In this document: positions 1 to 14,459 of the stretch, piece after piece
How positions within the stretch are numbered: the first letter of the stretch is position 1
Layout of the letters: the number at the start of each line of letters is the position of its first letter
Assembly: GCA_037957365.1 (NCBI GenBank)
Contig: JARHVA010001174.1
Location: 2,161,501 to 2,225,500 of the forward strand
Direction: 5' to 3'
DNA: 64,000 nucleotides
Origin: Torreya grandis
Taxonomy: Eukaryota > Streptophyta > Pinopsida > Cupressales > Taxaceae
Notes under the pieces: generated by a model
What the model was told of the DNA's origin: nothing
Databases searched by the model: none
Seen by the model: only the letters and a program-made list of their open reading frames with translations
Program-made: the position numbers and the translations under genes

Positions 1-573
1 TTCAACTCTCCATGGTGATATACAACTAACACCATTTGATTCTATCATGAATACAATCAAGGATGTCAACAAGGTCATAACATTCAATAATAAATATTCA
101 CCTCCCAAACACATCTTAGAGCAAGATCTTCCATTATTTAATTAGGGTTATATATATGGATACATCATTAAGATTTTTTGGTTGAAAATGGTTCAAGAGT
201 AAATATTTTTAGCTTTACTATCTTAAAAAAATTGGGCATCAATATGATAAATATTAAAAAATTAAAACAAAATATTAGGGGATTTGATGATGCTCCTCAT
301 CAAACACTTGGAGCTATCACTTTAGATTTAAAAGTAGGTCTCCAATTAGTGCCTACTATTTTTCAAGTCATAACTGACTAGCTACACTACAATTTACTTT
401 TGGGAAGACATTAAATTCATGTCATAAAGCCTGCACCTTATACATTCTGTAGATGTATCACATTTATAGATGATGGATATGAATATTCACTTCCAAAAGA
501 TGATACACCTTTCAAATATGACAAAATGACTCAATCACAATTCAAAGATCATTTTATTATACCACCTACATGA
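1..573 (+). pseudogene. Gypsy aspartic protease, broken
   Basis: The frame from about 178 reads VENGSRVNI, then a RGFD motif and, after a stop at 379-381, NLLLGRH followed by IH. This matches the usual gypsy retropepsin pattern (LVDNGSxxN ... VRxFDG ... YNLLLGRPWIH). The catalytic Asp position of D-x-G-S reads Glu (VENGS), and the frame contains stops at 379 and just after the LLLGR motif, so no active enzyme can be made. Upstream, frame 2 (about positions 2-150) resembles the segment that precedes the protease (ITFNNKYSPP-like). In an intact element this enzyme would process Gag-Pol inside the particle. Confidence 0.75.
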
Positions 574-657
574 CCGATCACACTTGATCATATGCATACA
601 TATGAGGTAGGTGAGTCAAACACAAAACATCATCAAACAACAATTACAAGCATTCAA

Positions 658-810
<153 letters not shown>

Positions 811-1639
811 ATTACCAATCACTATACAACAAGAAGAAACAATACCGGATCTCCATCTTTTATCCAATTATGTGTTAGGATTTAATCCATATTGCATGAA
901 GGAGCCAAAGTTTGACTATGCAAAGCATAAAATTTGATCAATTTCAATAACATATTTTATTCAAAAATATGATTATATTATATAGAAAGTTTATTTCCTA
1001 TAATTAGCGATGCTCAGATCTTGATAATAACTCATTCTATTAACCATCTAGGCTAATAACAATATGAGATATATTATTAGTTATTAATAATATATCTTAC
1101 TAACAAACTAACTACCCAATAATAACTTTACTGTATTGACTATTCGGTAACTAGCAACTAACAATAAATAATTATTTACCACAACGTTAATACTAATTAT
1201 TTTACCATGTGAACTCTAAATTCTCAACATTATGAAGAACTTAATTACATAATTATAGATTTATATGATAGTGATAGTGATGATATGTAATATCCAACAA
1301 ATAAAAAACTGCATAAGCTCAATTTTAATCTTGTTGATCCCAAATAATACACATCTCATACATTATTCACACCTGCGTGAGTCAAAACATATGTAGAGGA
1401 TTTAATAAAAAGAGATAAATCAAACACTATTATGAAGACATCTTATTTTAAGGAATAAGCAAAAGTTATAGTTAAATTGAATGAACATAATCACAATGCC
1501 AATACATATTATAGTATTCATTCACAAAACAACAATAATAAATTCAATCCATATGTCTATGGGTTACATCACTTGAAGACAAGAATGCAAATACTCTCAA
1601 ACTTTAGAATGTTATAGTTAATGTCACATCTCTTTAGGA

Positions 1640-2377
1640 ATAAGCACAAGTCAAATAATAAAATAAAATTGAACAAAAAATAACACAATGCACAAATGAT
1701 AGGTTACTAAAAGAACAAATCCAAAAGGAATAGTTGTAAGCATAAAAAGTAGAGAAAAAGCTAAAAAAAGAACATGATGAACAAGAGAAGTCAAAAAAAT
1801 AAAATTTGTAAAAGCAAATTCCAACTAAGAAATATAGTATTTTCAAAAAAGAAATTCTTACAAAGGACATTTAAAAGCAAGACCAACCATATAAATTTTA
1901 TGCACTTCCAAAAGAGGTAGCCTAAAAGTGTTCATGATTTATAGAGCCTTTGATTCTTAGTATTCATATCAATGGAAAAAACTTTACTGAAGTTGATACT
2001 TCCTCTCTTCATGAGGCAAATATATGTATTATGACATTTTTTCAATAGATATAGGGTATGACAAACAACATTTGGGTACTATTATCAAGCCTAAATGTTG
2101 TATTAGATACATTGATTTTCCTGTAATGTTTGAGACAAACACATGCTCAGTTAGATTTGACAATGAACATATCCTAAATCAATGCAATGCAGAATTAGGA
2201 AAATTATGGATGAGAGCAATGGGGGAAACCTTGGGTAAAGATTATGGCTCTGTCACATTCAACCATAAAGCTGCAATGGTAAAAATTTTAAGAACATATG
2301 GGTTCATCAAGCAAGATAAAATAAAAGAAAATACTTCAACATTAGTCCTAAAAAAACATATAATACAATCAAAATAG
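1640..2377 (+). pseudogene. Gypsy linker with possible G-patch remnant
   Basis: About 1640-1880 encodes Lys/Glu/Asn-rich residues with many stops. About 1935-2020 reads EPLILSIHINGKNF, and 2024-2377 is open for 117 codons. The end of that frame (AAMVKILRTYGFIKQDK) recalls a G-patch of the kind placed between protease and RT in some plant gypsy elements, but the glycines that define a G-patch are mostly missing. The order fits G1. The assignment is weak: the 117-codon frame could be chance survival of any part of the pol spacer. Confidence 0.35.
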
Positions 2378-2640
2378 AAGCACATGATATGACACATTCA
2401 AAAAAATAAAAGACACACACTATGGTGTAGTTGGATTTATATATACATAGACAAATAATAATTAGAGAGATAATCTATAGTTATAGGACCAAGAAGATGA
2501 TTATTATATTGATTACAATTACACATAAGATTAGTATGACACTTCTAGTAATATAAGACCTACATAGTGGCATCCCATCCCCATTGGCAGGTTAACACAT
2601 AATTTGGAAGGTGATTACATATGTTACGTAGGAACTCTAT

Positions 2641-5131
2641 GGGAATGTCTTATGGACCAAGTTATCAGTTAAAATTACCTTACTTTATACTCTACATATA
2701 TTACTCACATCTAATTATTTATCTTCTCCAATTCTTCTACTCCTTGACTTTGTCTCATCTAATCTTTGAAAATATTCAGAAATGAAAAAAAAAATCAAAT
2801 ATACTCCCAAGAGATAGATAGGGCACTCCATTAGAGATATATTGGTTAGGGAAAAATGTTTGTAATAATTGTTGAGGGCCTTGACCTAACTTAACTAATA
2901 CATCCACACCATCTAACCCTCCCCTTGACACTATAATGATCTAATTTGAGGCCAACTCCCCTTCTATCTAGAACTGGGAACTGGGAACTGAGAATGAGGA
3001 ATTGGGAATTGGAAACTATTTTTGTTTAATAAGAATGTTTTCCCCCATTAATAAATCACTTGGCCACATTCAAGGCATCATCATTCAATCTTCTTTGTCC
3101 CTAGGGTAGTAAAGTCCAACTGAGCATAAGGTGTTTTCTCTCTACCCTCCTCAACACTTCACCCTTTGGGCAGACTTACTTCTAATTTCTAGTTCTACAA
3201 AACATTCAAAATATTAAAAAAATAAAGTATCAGGACTTGAGCATGATAAAAGTTTCTAGATTAGTTATTTTCACATGTTATTTATCATATACTATTTTTT
3301 TTATACACATGCTATTCATGAGGTATATGAGTGTGATGCAAGACATCCATAATACATACATTCTTAGATGCTAGACTCTCTTCTATCTAGTGGCCATGCC
3401 TATGTTGGGAGCATATTTTTCCACATGTTACACTATAAAAAGTTATATCTATCTATGACCTCAAATGAAATGTTGAGCTACATATCTTACAAGTGTCTTG
3501 CTAATCACTCATATTTTACTTTGTGTTACATAGATATGTCATTTTGATAAAAATATGACATTGATACATGTGGATGGAATAGAATAGTTTTCGCTTGTTC
3601 TATGCTCATTCGATGTTATTTACTTTCTCACATGATATCTAAATATTACTTTATTATTGTGTGTGGCCCTTGGCCTTGTGTATGCAATATTTACTTATGT
3701 AACATTTGAACATGTTCCTTGTATGTGGCCCTTGGCCTTAGTGTGATATTACGTGACATTATTATGTGTTTGTTGAACTTTATTAGTGGTGAAATGATGC
3801 ATATCATACACTTTAAAACATAACCTACTTTATAAATGGTTACTTTATTTCATGATTCATTTCTAAATCTATTTAGACATAACACTTATATGGCTCACAT
3901 TCAATATGTTACATACATGGTTCAAATAAAAATTACATTTTATATGATAACATCTCTCCAAAATTATGACATACTACTATATGCTCATATTTTTATCACA
4001 TGACACAATTAACTCTTATTTTGTTATGAGTGAATTTCAGGCTACATCCCTCACCTCAAAAAGGGAACATCAAAATGAGATTGTATCAGATAACCAAGCC
4101 TTCATGAGTAGACAAAAATAATATTTGGTACAAAATACAAGTTTCAAAGATACAACATACATGTTTCAAAGACATAGAGTATAGGTTTTCAAAGATCAAA
4201 AAAGATCCATAAATCAAACATATGAATGATAATGAAACATTGATACATATTATGGGGGCATATAACATGTATATACACTCACCCTTCAAATACTCAAATT
4301 ATAAAATCATACAGAATCTAATTCATATGCATGGACATGCAAAACAATTACAAGATCAAAGTTTCATGTTTCCAATACAATTATAATTGAAAAATATTCA
4401 ATGGGAATGGATACTCATTCATATTAATGCTTATTTAAAGTTTAAAGTTTCAAAGTTCAAAATTCAATGTTTCAAAGTTGAAAGTGGAAATTTCAAAAAA
4501 AAAATAATACTCATTTCGAAACAAATTTTATGAGCAATGAAGTCATGATAGGGGCATATATGTTCTTAATTATCTTTCGATCATTAAAATATAATATAAA
4601 TATATTTACAGTGGTGTGATTCGAATCTATGTGGGCAATGTACATTTGAATCTAGTGATACTCAATGGCTTTAGTATCACTTCTAATTAACCTATCGTGG
4701 TTCTTATTTTTTGGATGTATACATTGTCCACTACTCCTTATTTATGAGGGTTGGGATAATGCATATTTCCAACTCAAAATATTGATTAGTTATTATAATT
4801 AGGAATTAATCACTTTAAATTCACCATTAGTTTAAATTCTCCAAGTGATTCAACAAGGAGGCATAGTTCTGCATCATTAATTACATGTTGTATGGAAATT
4901 TTGTTTCACCTATATATAGGGGTACTTTTCCCTTGCTATTTTTTTAAAATTTCAATTTTTTATTTTATCTTTTTTTTAAATGAATAAAATTACTACTTCA
5001 TGAGCTATTGTAGGGTTTTCTAAATTTGAATGCTCTGCACAATTGAAGTATTTTCTCAAATACAAAGTGTGTTGTAGACACTCAAGTTTATTTTTTCCTC
5101 CTTTACTCTAGCAATTTCATTAGTTGCATAT
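2641..5131. other. No gene recognised; short simple repeats
   Basis: No coding similarity seen on either strand. 2970-3016 is a small array of GGGAACT/GGGAATT-like 7-mers. Between about 4140 and 4500 the motif TTTCAAAG recurs at least six times, including two neighbouring units about 22 bp apart near 4140-4170. Because it lies between G1 and a polypurine tract at 5132, it may be the decayed 3' interior of the same or another gypsy element. Confidence 0.5.
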
Positions 5132-5142
5132 AGAGGGGGAAA
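5132..5142 (+). other. Putative polypurine tract
   Basis: AGAGGGGGAAA sits directly before a TGTAGACAC start, the arrangement of an LTR-retrotransposon polypurine tract and the 5' end of its 3' LTR. It would prime plus-strand DNA synthesis in an intact element. It is supported by an LTR start of the same form at 63621. Confidence 0.5.
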
Positions 5143-5900
5143 TGTAGACACATAAAAATGGTCACAAGTACTTTACCATTCTAAATCTTGACACATCCCA
5201 AACCACATAAATTGTGTACAAATACATGACTCTTATTCACCATTCTTCTAAGCCATTTATCTATATGTGGGTTCGACCATTTGTTTATCATTACTATTAC
5301 CTAAAACTTCCAATTCCAAATGCTCAAGCTATCTAAAATCACATTTAAACTATCCCCATTTTAAGACACATGTTCTTGATCCTTTTGGACAAGTCTTCAT
5401 TAGGTAGGTACGAGCATACTACGCTCCTATCCACTTAGGATGACCATGTCTCATTCCAAGCAATGACTAGTTTTAAAAATTCAAAACATCCTTTGGGGTC
5501 TTCTCGAATGTTTCATAAGGTTGGAAAAACAAAATTGTCAAAAGGTTCACCTATAAATACATGTCAAGAGTCATCCATTTTAATCACTTGGCATTCACTA
5601 ATCTTAAACTTATGCACTTATGCACATCGATAAAATATTCAATATTATTTCTAAATTAAAGATTAATCACAAAAATCATCCATAATACATGTTAAGAGTC
5701 TTACAGATAAGGCTAAGAGTTATCATTGTCAAGTGTCAAATCCATTTTCTAATTACATACATATAGTCAAAGGATCAAAATTACACATTCACTATAGGTG
5801 GGAGAAATACATGGGATTGATTTCCATCCTTAGAGTATTTGATACTTAGGCATCAATTAATAATAAAGGGGGTGATTGAGGTCAACTTATCCTATTACAC
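5143..5900 (+). mobile_element. Putative decayed LTR (start defined, end not)
   Basis: Begins TGTAGACAC right after a polypurine tract. The first 15 or so bases match the start of the terminal LTR at 63621, apart from one base in TGTAGACACxTAAAAA, but the similarity quickly fades. No partner LTR or target duplication was found, and the right end is a guess. A second purine-rich run (AAAGGGGGTG, about 5866) followed by TGATTGAGG could be another LTR junction nearby. Confidence 0.35.
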
Positions 5901-7446
5901 TCTCCTCTTTTTTTGTAGGTTTTAAATATATCAATGTGCACTTTGGGTTTCAAAGACAAAAGAAGGCAAACATATAATTTTGCATGGAAAAAATCTAATT
6001 GTGATATCTCAGATTACTCAACAGACGTAAGTGCAAAAATTATTTTTCTATTACAGTCAACATGGAAAAGTATAAAATCTATGAACTCAAATGCTATACT
6101 CTGTTATCCACTTATTTCAGTCATGTCCAAAAATATATTCTACTTCTTCCTTTGATATGTGATTTCTATAATTTTAATTTCTCTATCTTTTCTTGTCAAC
6201 CACCTGTTAAAGTCAACTAGGATAAGTTTACAATCAATGGAATCCATTACACTGCATTACCATCCACTTACAGTGGGCCTATCTAGATTTTGTTTCTAAT
6301 CTTGTTTCTGTTCCTAAACCTGTACAATTATCTCTTTAACTAATTTTCACTATCAGAGAGTCAGAACAACCAACAAAAATATGTGTGCAAGATAAGTACA
6401 TCTCTTCTTACTATATTCCAAAAATAACATTTTTTTATATTTAGCATTTTGTCAAAATCATAATTGTTGACTATTTTACATATTTAACATTTTTTATATT
6501 CTCTAGTTTTACACCTATATAATCAAATACAATTTATTTGTGTTTTATAAAAAAATAGGATAAAAAAAAGAGACACCCTAGAAAAAACAGAATATAACAA
6601 ACACATCAAGCACTCTAGAACCAAATTAAACACTCATATATTAAATTAAAAATAAACATTGAAAGCATAACAAGTATAATAAGAAAATGAAAAGAAATAG
6701 AAGCACTAAGCACACATGACACATGATAGATACAAATATATAATCATATGAAAGTTAAAAAATGATAAAGGGTCATCATGAAAGTTATAACTTGAAGCAC
6801 TAATTATGAATCATCATATAGGATGCCCCTAGAGCAAGCATGAGGACGTCACCAATACATTTTGAATCCATAATCATATGTATAAACATGTAGGTCATGT
6901 ATCTAACTCAATAATACTATTGGTAAATCATGTAAAAAATGTATAACCACTATCAATAGGTAGGTAATCATAGTATGATAAATTGCATAACCATGTAAAA
7001 CTTAAAGATAAAGGCAAATACATTTCAAAGGCTATGAAATAGTCCAAGGAAATCAAAAAAAATAAATGAAAGAAAATAGGCATATGTAAGAAGAATAAAT
7101 AAGGGAGGGATCCCTACAAATTAATTCATAATTATGTGTGCATAGGAGCAAAAGGCCTCAATATATAACATGATTTCATAACATGAAAGTTTGTACATGA
7201 TTTTGGGATGAGACATAATGAAAAAAGGAAGGGACCACATACAAATGAAACAATCACAACCATACAAAAGTAAGAGGCTCAAAGAATGAAACACATGTAT
7301 AGGAAGAAGGACCCATAAGTAACTAATAAGGAATATAAAACACATACAAACCATGAGAGGGACTGTAGAAGGAAGTAAACAAAAAAATAAAAATATTAAA
7401 GCATAGAAAGTATATGGTAACTTCAACATTTATGTTAATACTGAAT
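5901..7446. other. No gene recognised
   Basis: AT-rich DNA without recognisable coding similarity on either strand. A short imperfect inverted match (AGGATAAGTT near 6221 against AACTTATCCT near 5885) brackets about 340 bp. It could be a foldback element remnant, but no target duplication is visible. Confidence 0.5.
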
Positions 7447-7785
7447 ACACAAGTAAATTATAAGGTCTACATTGTAAATATTTGACAAAGCTTTCCATAC
7501 AAATGTATAACTCTATACATTGGATTAATTTAATATTTACAAGGTACCTTAGCTTTATAAGATTGTAAGGTGGTTTAACTAAGAGACTAAATACCTCATG
7601 GGTTTAACCCATATGCTAACCACTATTTCAAACTAACATTATATAATTTATCTACTAAAATTATTAACTAACAATTATAAAAGGGCTGTACGTGCCCTGC
7701 TAACACACTAAGCAAACTAACACTAATGAACCAAATAAACATAAATTAAAATAATTTAGATCAACTGAACCAAAAAATCCCCTTG
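7447..7785. repeat. Dispersed direct repeat R1, copy 1
   Basis: About 340 bp that realign with 9848-10160 in the same orientation. Shared landmarks are AAATTATAAG, ACATTGGATTAATTT, AAGGTGG, AAATACCTCAT and ACAATTATAAAAGGG. Both copies are diverged by substitutions and small indels. They may be LTR remnants of one old element or two solo copies; no TG...CA ends or target duplications could be fixed. Confidence 0.7.
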
Positions 7786-9847
7786 ATCCAAAATGGGTGT
7801 AGAAGATGATCCAAAGATATGATTATGAAGTCACAAAAATTATTTGCCAGACCTAAAAATGACACAATGTACATCATGGTATCAATCAACTAATGTTACT
7901 TCTAAGAAGCCTACTAGCCCATGAGTTGTGACATGAATGCTGATCATGATCAAGGTACACTCATCTCTTCTAACTATTATTTACCTTTTGTTAGTATAAC
8001 ATGATCAAGTCCTATTCAACCACATTGATCCATATAAGGTCTCACATAGAAACTTGTCCAAGTTACTATTAAATACTATGTATGACACATCTCTTTGATG
8101 CCCAAAAAATGATGATAGACCTTTGGTCAACACTATGGTTCTAGTAACTCCTACATCAAATTATAAAATCACCAATGATTGATTGAAGTCCATTCAACAT
8201 CTTCCCTATCAAGCGAGTGGTGAGAAGCCCTTGCAGTGAAAAGCCAAATTAAAACTACTCTATTTGATCCTCATCATGAGTATCAACGTGTTAAATAAAA
8301 TAAAAACAAAAAGAAATAAAAAACTAAAAAAAATCACACAACTACTACCAAAAATACTATTAAATCATTTTACCTAAACTTTGAGTAAAAAACTAACTAG
8401 AAAAGGGGAATTATCCTTGAGCCTCTAACAGATCCTCCAACCTCCATTGTGAAACTTATACTTTATCAATCAGAAGGATCCTGATGGACATAATAGATAA
8501 TAGAGTTTTTGTTAAAAACTTTGGTGATAATTCTGATAGCACAAGCATGAGATTAAATGAGAAACTTTGTCATTGTTAAGGTGTCAATTTCCACTAAAAA
8601 TACACCCTTATACATCATTTTCAATAATAATTTCACAAAAATATATAAATAAGTTTCAAATTATAAAATTAATCATTATGATGTGTCTGAAACGTAAAAA
8701 AACTTAGAGATTGATTGGTCACATGACCACCTTTGTACAAAATAAGAGCTAGTCAAAAAATTATTGTAATACAAGGTACTCAATGACAAATATGACAAAA
8801 AGAAATGCGACTAAAAAGAATGCTTTAGAGATTTTAAACTCTTGACCTCTGTTTAGCAAGAAACTTAAAAAAATGAACTTGTCCAACTCCAATACAAGCA
8901 TTTATGAGTTGTACTTTGTATATTTTCCTTATAAACTATTTGCCTAAGCTGTGAAAAATAAAAAATATATTTTTGCATGTAAGATTTATTTAATCACATA
9001 TTCACTCGTGAGATGAAATTACTACATATTACTGCATCTTCTTTATGGTGGGCCCCACATTAAACACACTAAAAATAGTCAAATGTGAAAGATACTACTA
9101 TGCAATATCAATCTCCAACACACCATTCTTTTATGTTGCCAAGCCGTACTTCTACTTTGTTTTCTTATAAAGTGTTCACAAATCTATACATATCCAAGAT
9201 AAGGTTGGTTTTGATAGAGTAAATAATTACAAAGGGTTCAAAATGCCATTCAAATTTAGGAATTTCTGATGTAGTGGATCTACACACTATACACATCTTT
9301 TTGGAGGCTATACCAATGTAAAATTAGACCTTTTATACCTTAAAATTTTAGATTTGACCACTGTTGAATCATATACCTAGATTTTCAAGGGTTTTAGGTT
9401 TTAAAAAACAAACATGGGATTCAAAAACACTATATACATTAGAGATTTGTATTTTACATGCCATACTACTTCAATAAATATTGATTTAGTGTTGTTCAAT
9501 GTAGTAAATAGGTTTCACATGGAATTTTAGGCCATACAAATTGGATCTGAGGGCATAAAAATGAATTTCTAGAGATTTGAAGGCTATACAATCATTATGA
9601 AAGCAACACAAATGAAATGTTTTGATCTATTTATATGTACAAACTAAAATTTAGGCTACAATTTTCAATAGAAGGCCATATAATTTTGATGCAGGGAAAA
9701 ATAATAATTATGGAAGATCAAAAAACAAATGCCCTTCATACCTCTTGCTGGCTTTTTTTCTCCTTCATGTTATTGAATAATCTAGTTTTCCCCTTGTATT
9801 ATTTCCTTTGTCATGTGATAAATTAGGCTCAATACCACTATTAAGAC
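7786..9847. other. No gene recognised, between R1 copies
   Basis: About 2 kb between the two R1 repeats. No protease, RT, integrase or gag motif was read on either strand. A 63-codon open frame at 9635-9826 has no recognisable similarity and is what chance would give in DNA of this composition. Confidence 0.5.
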
Positions 9848-10160
9848 CAAATACATAGGTAAATTATAAGATCTACATTGTAAAATTTTGAGAAAGATTT
9901 ACATACAAAGGTAAAATTTATACATTGGATTAATTTCATTTATAAGTAACCTTAACTTTGTAATCTTACAAGGTGGTTTTACTATGGGATTAAATACCTC
10001 ATAGGTTCAACCCATATGTCAACCAATTTTACAAACTAACGTTATTTAATTTATCTACTGAAATTATTAGCTAACAATTATAAAAGGGGTGTATGTGCCT
10101 TGATAACACATTAAACAAACTAACATTAATAAATCAAATAAATATAAAGTAAAAGACTTT
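9848..10160. repeat. Dispersed direct repeat R1, copy 2
   Basis: Second copy of the repeat at 7447-7785, same strand, sharing the same series of landmarks in the same order. A purine-rich stretch just after it (about 10200-10290) also resembles a stretch lying before copy 1 (about 7040-7120), so the surrounding sequence may be a rearranged copy of the same family. Confidence 0.7.
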
Positions 10161-13100
10161 GGATTAAGTGTCCCAATAATTTAAACAAGATAGATGAGAG
10201 AAGTAGAATAAATTTGAAGTGACAGAAGATCAAATAGTGAAAGAAACATTTTGAAGAAGGATAAATAAGAAAAAAGGATTCCCCAAAATCCACACACAAA
10301 ACAAGGAAGAGCACAAAATTAGATCAAAAAAAGTAAATCAAATAAATTTAACTATGTATAAGAAAATAGTCTATTTAAGTTTAGGCATATGGGGTTAGAA
10401 GGTAAGGCTAACTAATAAACCCAAGTATATTACCATCATATTATGTATACGTAGATGTTTCCTAGTCCTCATGGGAAATATATGGATGCCTTGGGCTCCA
10501 CGAGTCCAAAAAGGATAATACATTTTCTTCATCATTGTAGTCATCATCAATGTAATCATCCTCATTTTAATCACTATCATTTCAATTTTTTGTTAATATA
10601 TTTGGTATGCTCTTGTAAAGTAACACTTTCCATTATTCAAATATTATGTTGAATGATTATATCTTTGGTAGGTAATTTATCTTATATATGTTTGAAAGGT
10701 TATGTTAATATTACCTTGGTACTTAGATGAGAAGGAACTTGAACTCTAAGTGATCTTACTCAAAGTAGTATGATTAGCTTCTATGGAATCTCTCTAGGTA
10801 ACACCTCATGTTGAACTTGTGTTAGAGGCTCATGGAATTTTTTTAAGCATTAGTGTAGTGTTGATGGAATTACTTTATTTTGATTAAGACAAATTCATTT
10901 GATAAATACACCATGTGTCCCATTATCTTGAAATACATGAAACCAAACTAATATGGTCTTAAGATCCACAATGATATGTTAGATAATGCCTCTAAGTGGT
11001 TTCATATTTATGTCATCATATCCTTTACTAATTATGGTTGCACTAGCTAGATCCCTCTGTATGTATTCAAGACTAGAAATAAATTTTATTATGCACATAT
11101 TTATACTTGAAACAATTTCAATCATAATTCTATTTGTTAACCTTAAATGTATATCTATGAATACTCAAATGAATATTAACCCATTATTGATGTCATCATT
11201 TAGAATTTCATGATCATAGAATATAACTAGAGGAGGATCATTATGCATGCCATTAATCACACCTAAAAATGCATCAAGTGGACAAGATTTATAATTTTGT
11301 GATGGTTTATTTTATACTATCATATGTAAATTTTCTTGGTATTTGGATTGTTTAGAATGATTTGGTTGGGGATTGGTAAATAATTTCATTGCTTTTGCCA
11401 TGTCTTAAAAAATAATTAATTAAAAACATGTAAAAGAAGTCAAAATTTTATTATTTTTAATTTGACTATTTATGTTATTAAGCCAAATCTTCTTAGACCA
11501 TTTTCATAAGGGACATATAGACTAAAAGGTCAATCACTCTAGGTTTTATCTAGGTTATCAAACAACTAATTGACTCTATAAGAATAAGCTAGTCTTCCAA
11601 CATTCCATTAAAGTCAATTTTAAAAATATAAATCAATGTGCACTATAATGATGTTGAGGTCAAAATAGTTAATAATGCGGTCTTAAATTCAAGACGTACC
11701 CTAAGGCCTTCTCAAAATAAAATCCACCTTATGGAAGTTTGTCTCATTTAAAAAATGATTTGGAAAATTAAATAAAAGTGTGCCCTCCAAAAATACACCA
11801 AGGCAAATAGAAAAGCTAAAGTCATTTTTGGTGGATTTAAACTCAAAAATTGAATCAAATCTAATCTTGACCATTGGATGAGGGAAAACCCTAATTTTTA
11901 CCCAACTATCTCTATGAGAAAGACAAGGGCTTCTCTAATTTTTTAATTTTATTTTACAGGTTAGATCCATGGTGTTGGCCCTATTTTTTGGACAAGTATG
12001 GGGTTGCATGAGTTTATGTGGAACACTTAAAGGTTTACAAAAAATTGAAAATTTTGGAGACTTGACATAAAAATGTAAAAGGAAAAAAACAAAAGCAAAA
12101 ACGACGAGGCCCTAGTTTTGAAAAAGTCTGGCAAACCAATAATAAGATCAAAGGTGCACAAGGATGAGGTTGTGTATATGTACCAAGAATCATGGGAATG
12201 ATTAATAGAGGATGATAATGTCTTGAAATTCACCAAGGGTAGCATAATGGCTGATTAAAGACAAGAAGTGCAGTGAATGGGAAGGAGGTTATAAAAACCA
12301 TAGAGTATGGAAGAAGGATCATTGGTCAAGATGGCAGAACAAGTTTTCATGCATGTATTATTTTAAGACAGTTTATTAACTTAACTAATTTTGAGTGAAT
12401 TTAGTGCAACATGGCATGCATATAAATAAATTATAAAAAATTAATTGAATGTAAATCAATTCGATTCACTTTATTTATATATTTTTTTATGTAGTTTTAG
12501 AGCACATATTTATGACATGTAATCATAAGGTATTGGCTTGAGACTATAAAATCCCACCTTATTTCTTACAATAAGTTATTGAAACCATGGGATATTATTT
12601 TAATAATCAATATTGTTGACACTAGTGGTAAGTTATTATACCATAAATTTTTTGATATCATTGTTGTTCACTCTTTGTTATGTTACTACTATGCTACTAG
12701 AAAATATTTTTTATTGTAAATGATGATATGGAAGCATACATGTACATTTGATATTAATGATAAGAGATTCATGATTCATGTAATCATTATTACCTTCATC
12801 TCTATCTAAATCAATGATGTTTATGTTTAGGTTTAGATATTTAGCTTTTGAATATTGTCTATTTAATTGTTGATGTGTCCAAGACTTGGTTTAAGTTTTT
12901 ATATATGAGTAATGTTATATTCATGCATGTTATGAATGAAAAAATGTTAGTTTGTGATTATATCATATATATAGAGAAAGGTTGATTGTATGTCATCTTA
13001 TCATGACTAACCAACTATGAATCAATGATCTCTCTATACACCTTAGGTGAGCATGCAAGTTCACTTTCTTGATATGCCAACATAATGAGTATTTATGTTA

Positions 13101-13859
13101 GGGTAATATCTAGTGGCATAAAGTCAGTAGTATGCACAAATTTACTTAAAATTTTGGTTATGTTTTTGGGAAATAGTTGAACCAGCTGAAAATGATGATA
13201 TGTAAAGATGATTTATTGGATTTTGATGGAGAGTATTGAAGGGTGGTTAAAGAATTTAGACTGTGAATTTGTTTGGAACAATCTTAGCCCTAGAAAGCAA
13301 TACCTAAATGCATGGGTAGAATAAAATCTATGCGAGCCTCTATGTGAAGTATTTTTATGTGAGATACTTGGAAACTTGAATGTATGGTTGACCACATATG
13401 TTATGGGCCAAAGTAGAAAGTACAATAGAAAATTCCATCGAAAAAACATGAATTAAGAAACTACAGTACATTGATATTGTTTGGATTAGAGCCATCAGTG
13501 CATGGTGGAGAGACACATTGACTAATTATTTTTTGGATTTCATAGTGTCAACATATTATTATCTAAAGGAAACATAACACCAAATCATGTGTTAACCAAG
13601 AGGGTAATATATAATGTAGTTGTCTTTGAAACTAGAAACTAATGGTATATTATGGCATGCTAAATAGTTTCATGCATGGGCTGAGTCGATGGTAGAAGGA
13701 GGTGTGGGTAAGGTTTGCATGAAGAGTTTATGAAGGGTAAAGGACCATGGAAGTTGAAAATGGAAATATTATGCTCATTAACTTAGGTAACTAAGTATGA
13801 TGAGGAAAAAAAAGAGTGGTCCCACTATGGACCCTAGGAAGAGGGTGGAATTAGGTGAG
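10161..13859. other. No gene recognised
   Basis: About 3.7 kb of AT-rich DNA. Short open frames (for example 10986-11213 and 12027-12245) have no recognisable domains. As it lies upstream of the G2 gag it may contain the G2 5' LTR and leader, but I could not find a partner LTR or a primer-binding site. Confidence 0.5.
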
Positions 13860-14459
13860 AAAGATGTTGTAAGGACTTTCATAGAATGAGAATGGCATGA
13901 GGATGAATTTAACAATGAAAAGACATGATTCATTGAGACAAAAACATGCACCATGTAGTATGAGGACATTCTAAGGGAGATTGATGAAGTTTATTCAAAC
14001 CTTATAAATATGCAAGACTTCACAATTGATGAGGTGCCCACCTATGATCTACATGGATCACAAGATCATGCGTTTCAATCACAAATAAAATAAAATGATG
14101 TGAATTGAGCTAATTTGTCTCATATAATATATTTAAATCTCTAAGAGGTGGAAAATAGTATATTTTAACAAATTTTATAGTAAAATAATATAGGACCAAT
14201 AATCACATCAACATTAAATCATAAATCCCATCTTTGTTGGGCATGCCCCTGAGAAGGGATGGAAATCCAATTATGGAAGCAAGTGATAAGACATATAGAG
14301 GTATAATAATTGTGGGTATACTTTTATCTACCCATGGAGCCAATATGGCCATAGTGCAACCTAGTATTGGGCCTGAAGGATTTATGCCCCAAATAGGAGA
14401 AAGTCTGGGTGGCATGGGAGGAGGAAACCATAGAGGTAGCCAAAGTTAAGGCACCAAAT

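Noticed and set aside
5880..6235. Foldback MITE suggested by AACTTATCCT / AGGATAAGTT
   Set aside because: The inverted match is only about ten bases, is imperfect beyond that, and has no target duplication.
14203..14449. Overlapping open frames on both strands rich in Gly, Met and Pro
   Set aside because: One may be a gag N-terminal tail on the plus strand; the minus-strand frame is its complement. Neither can stand as a separate gene.
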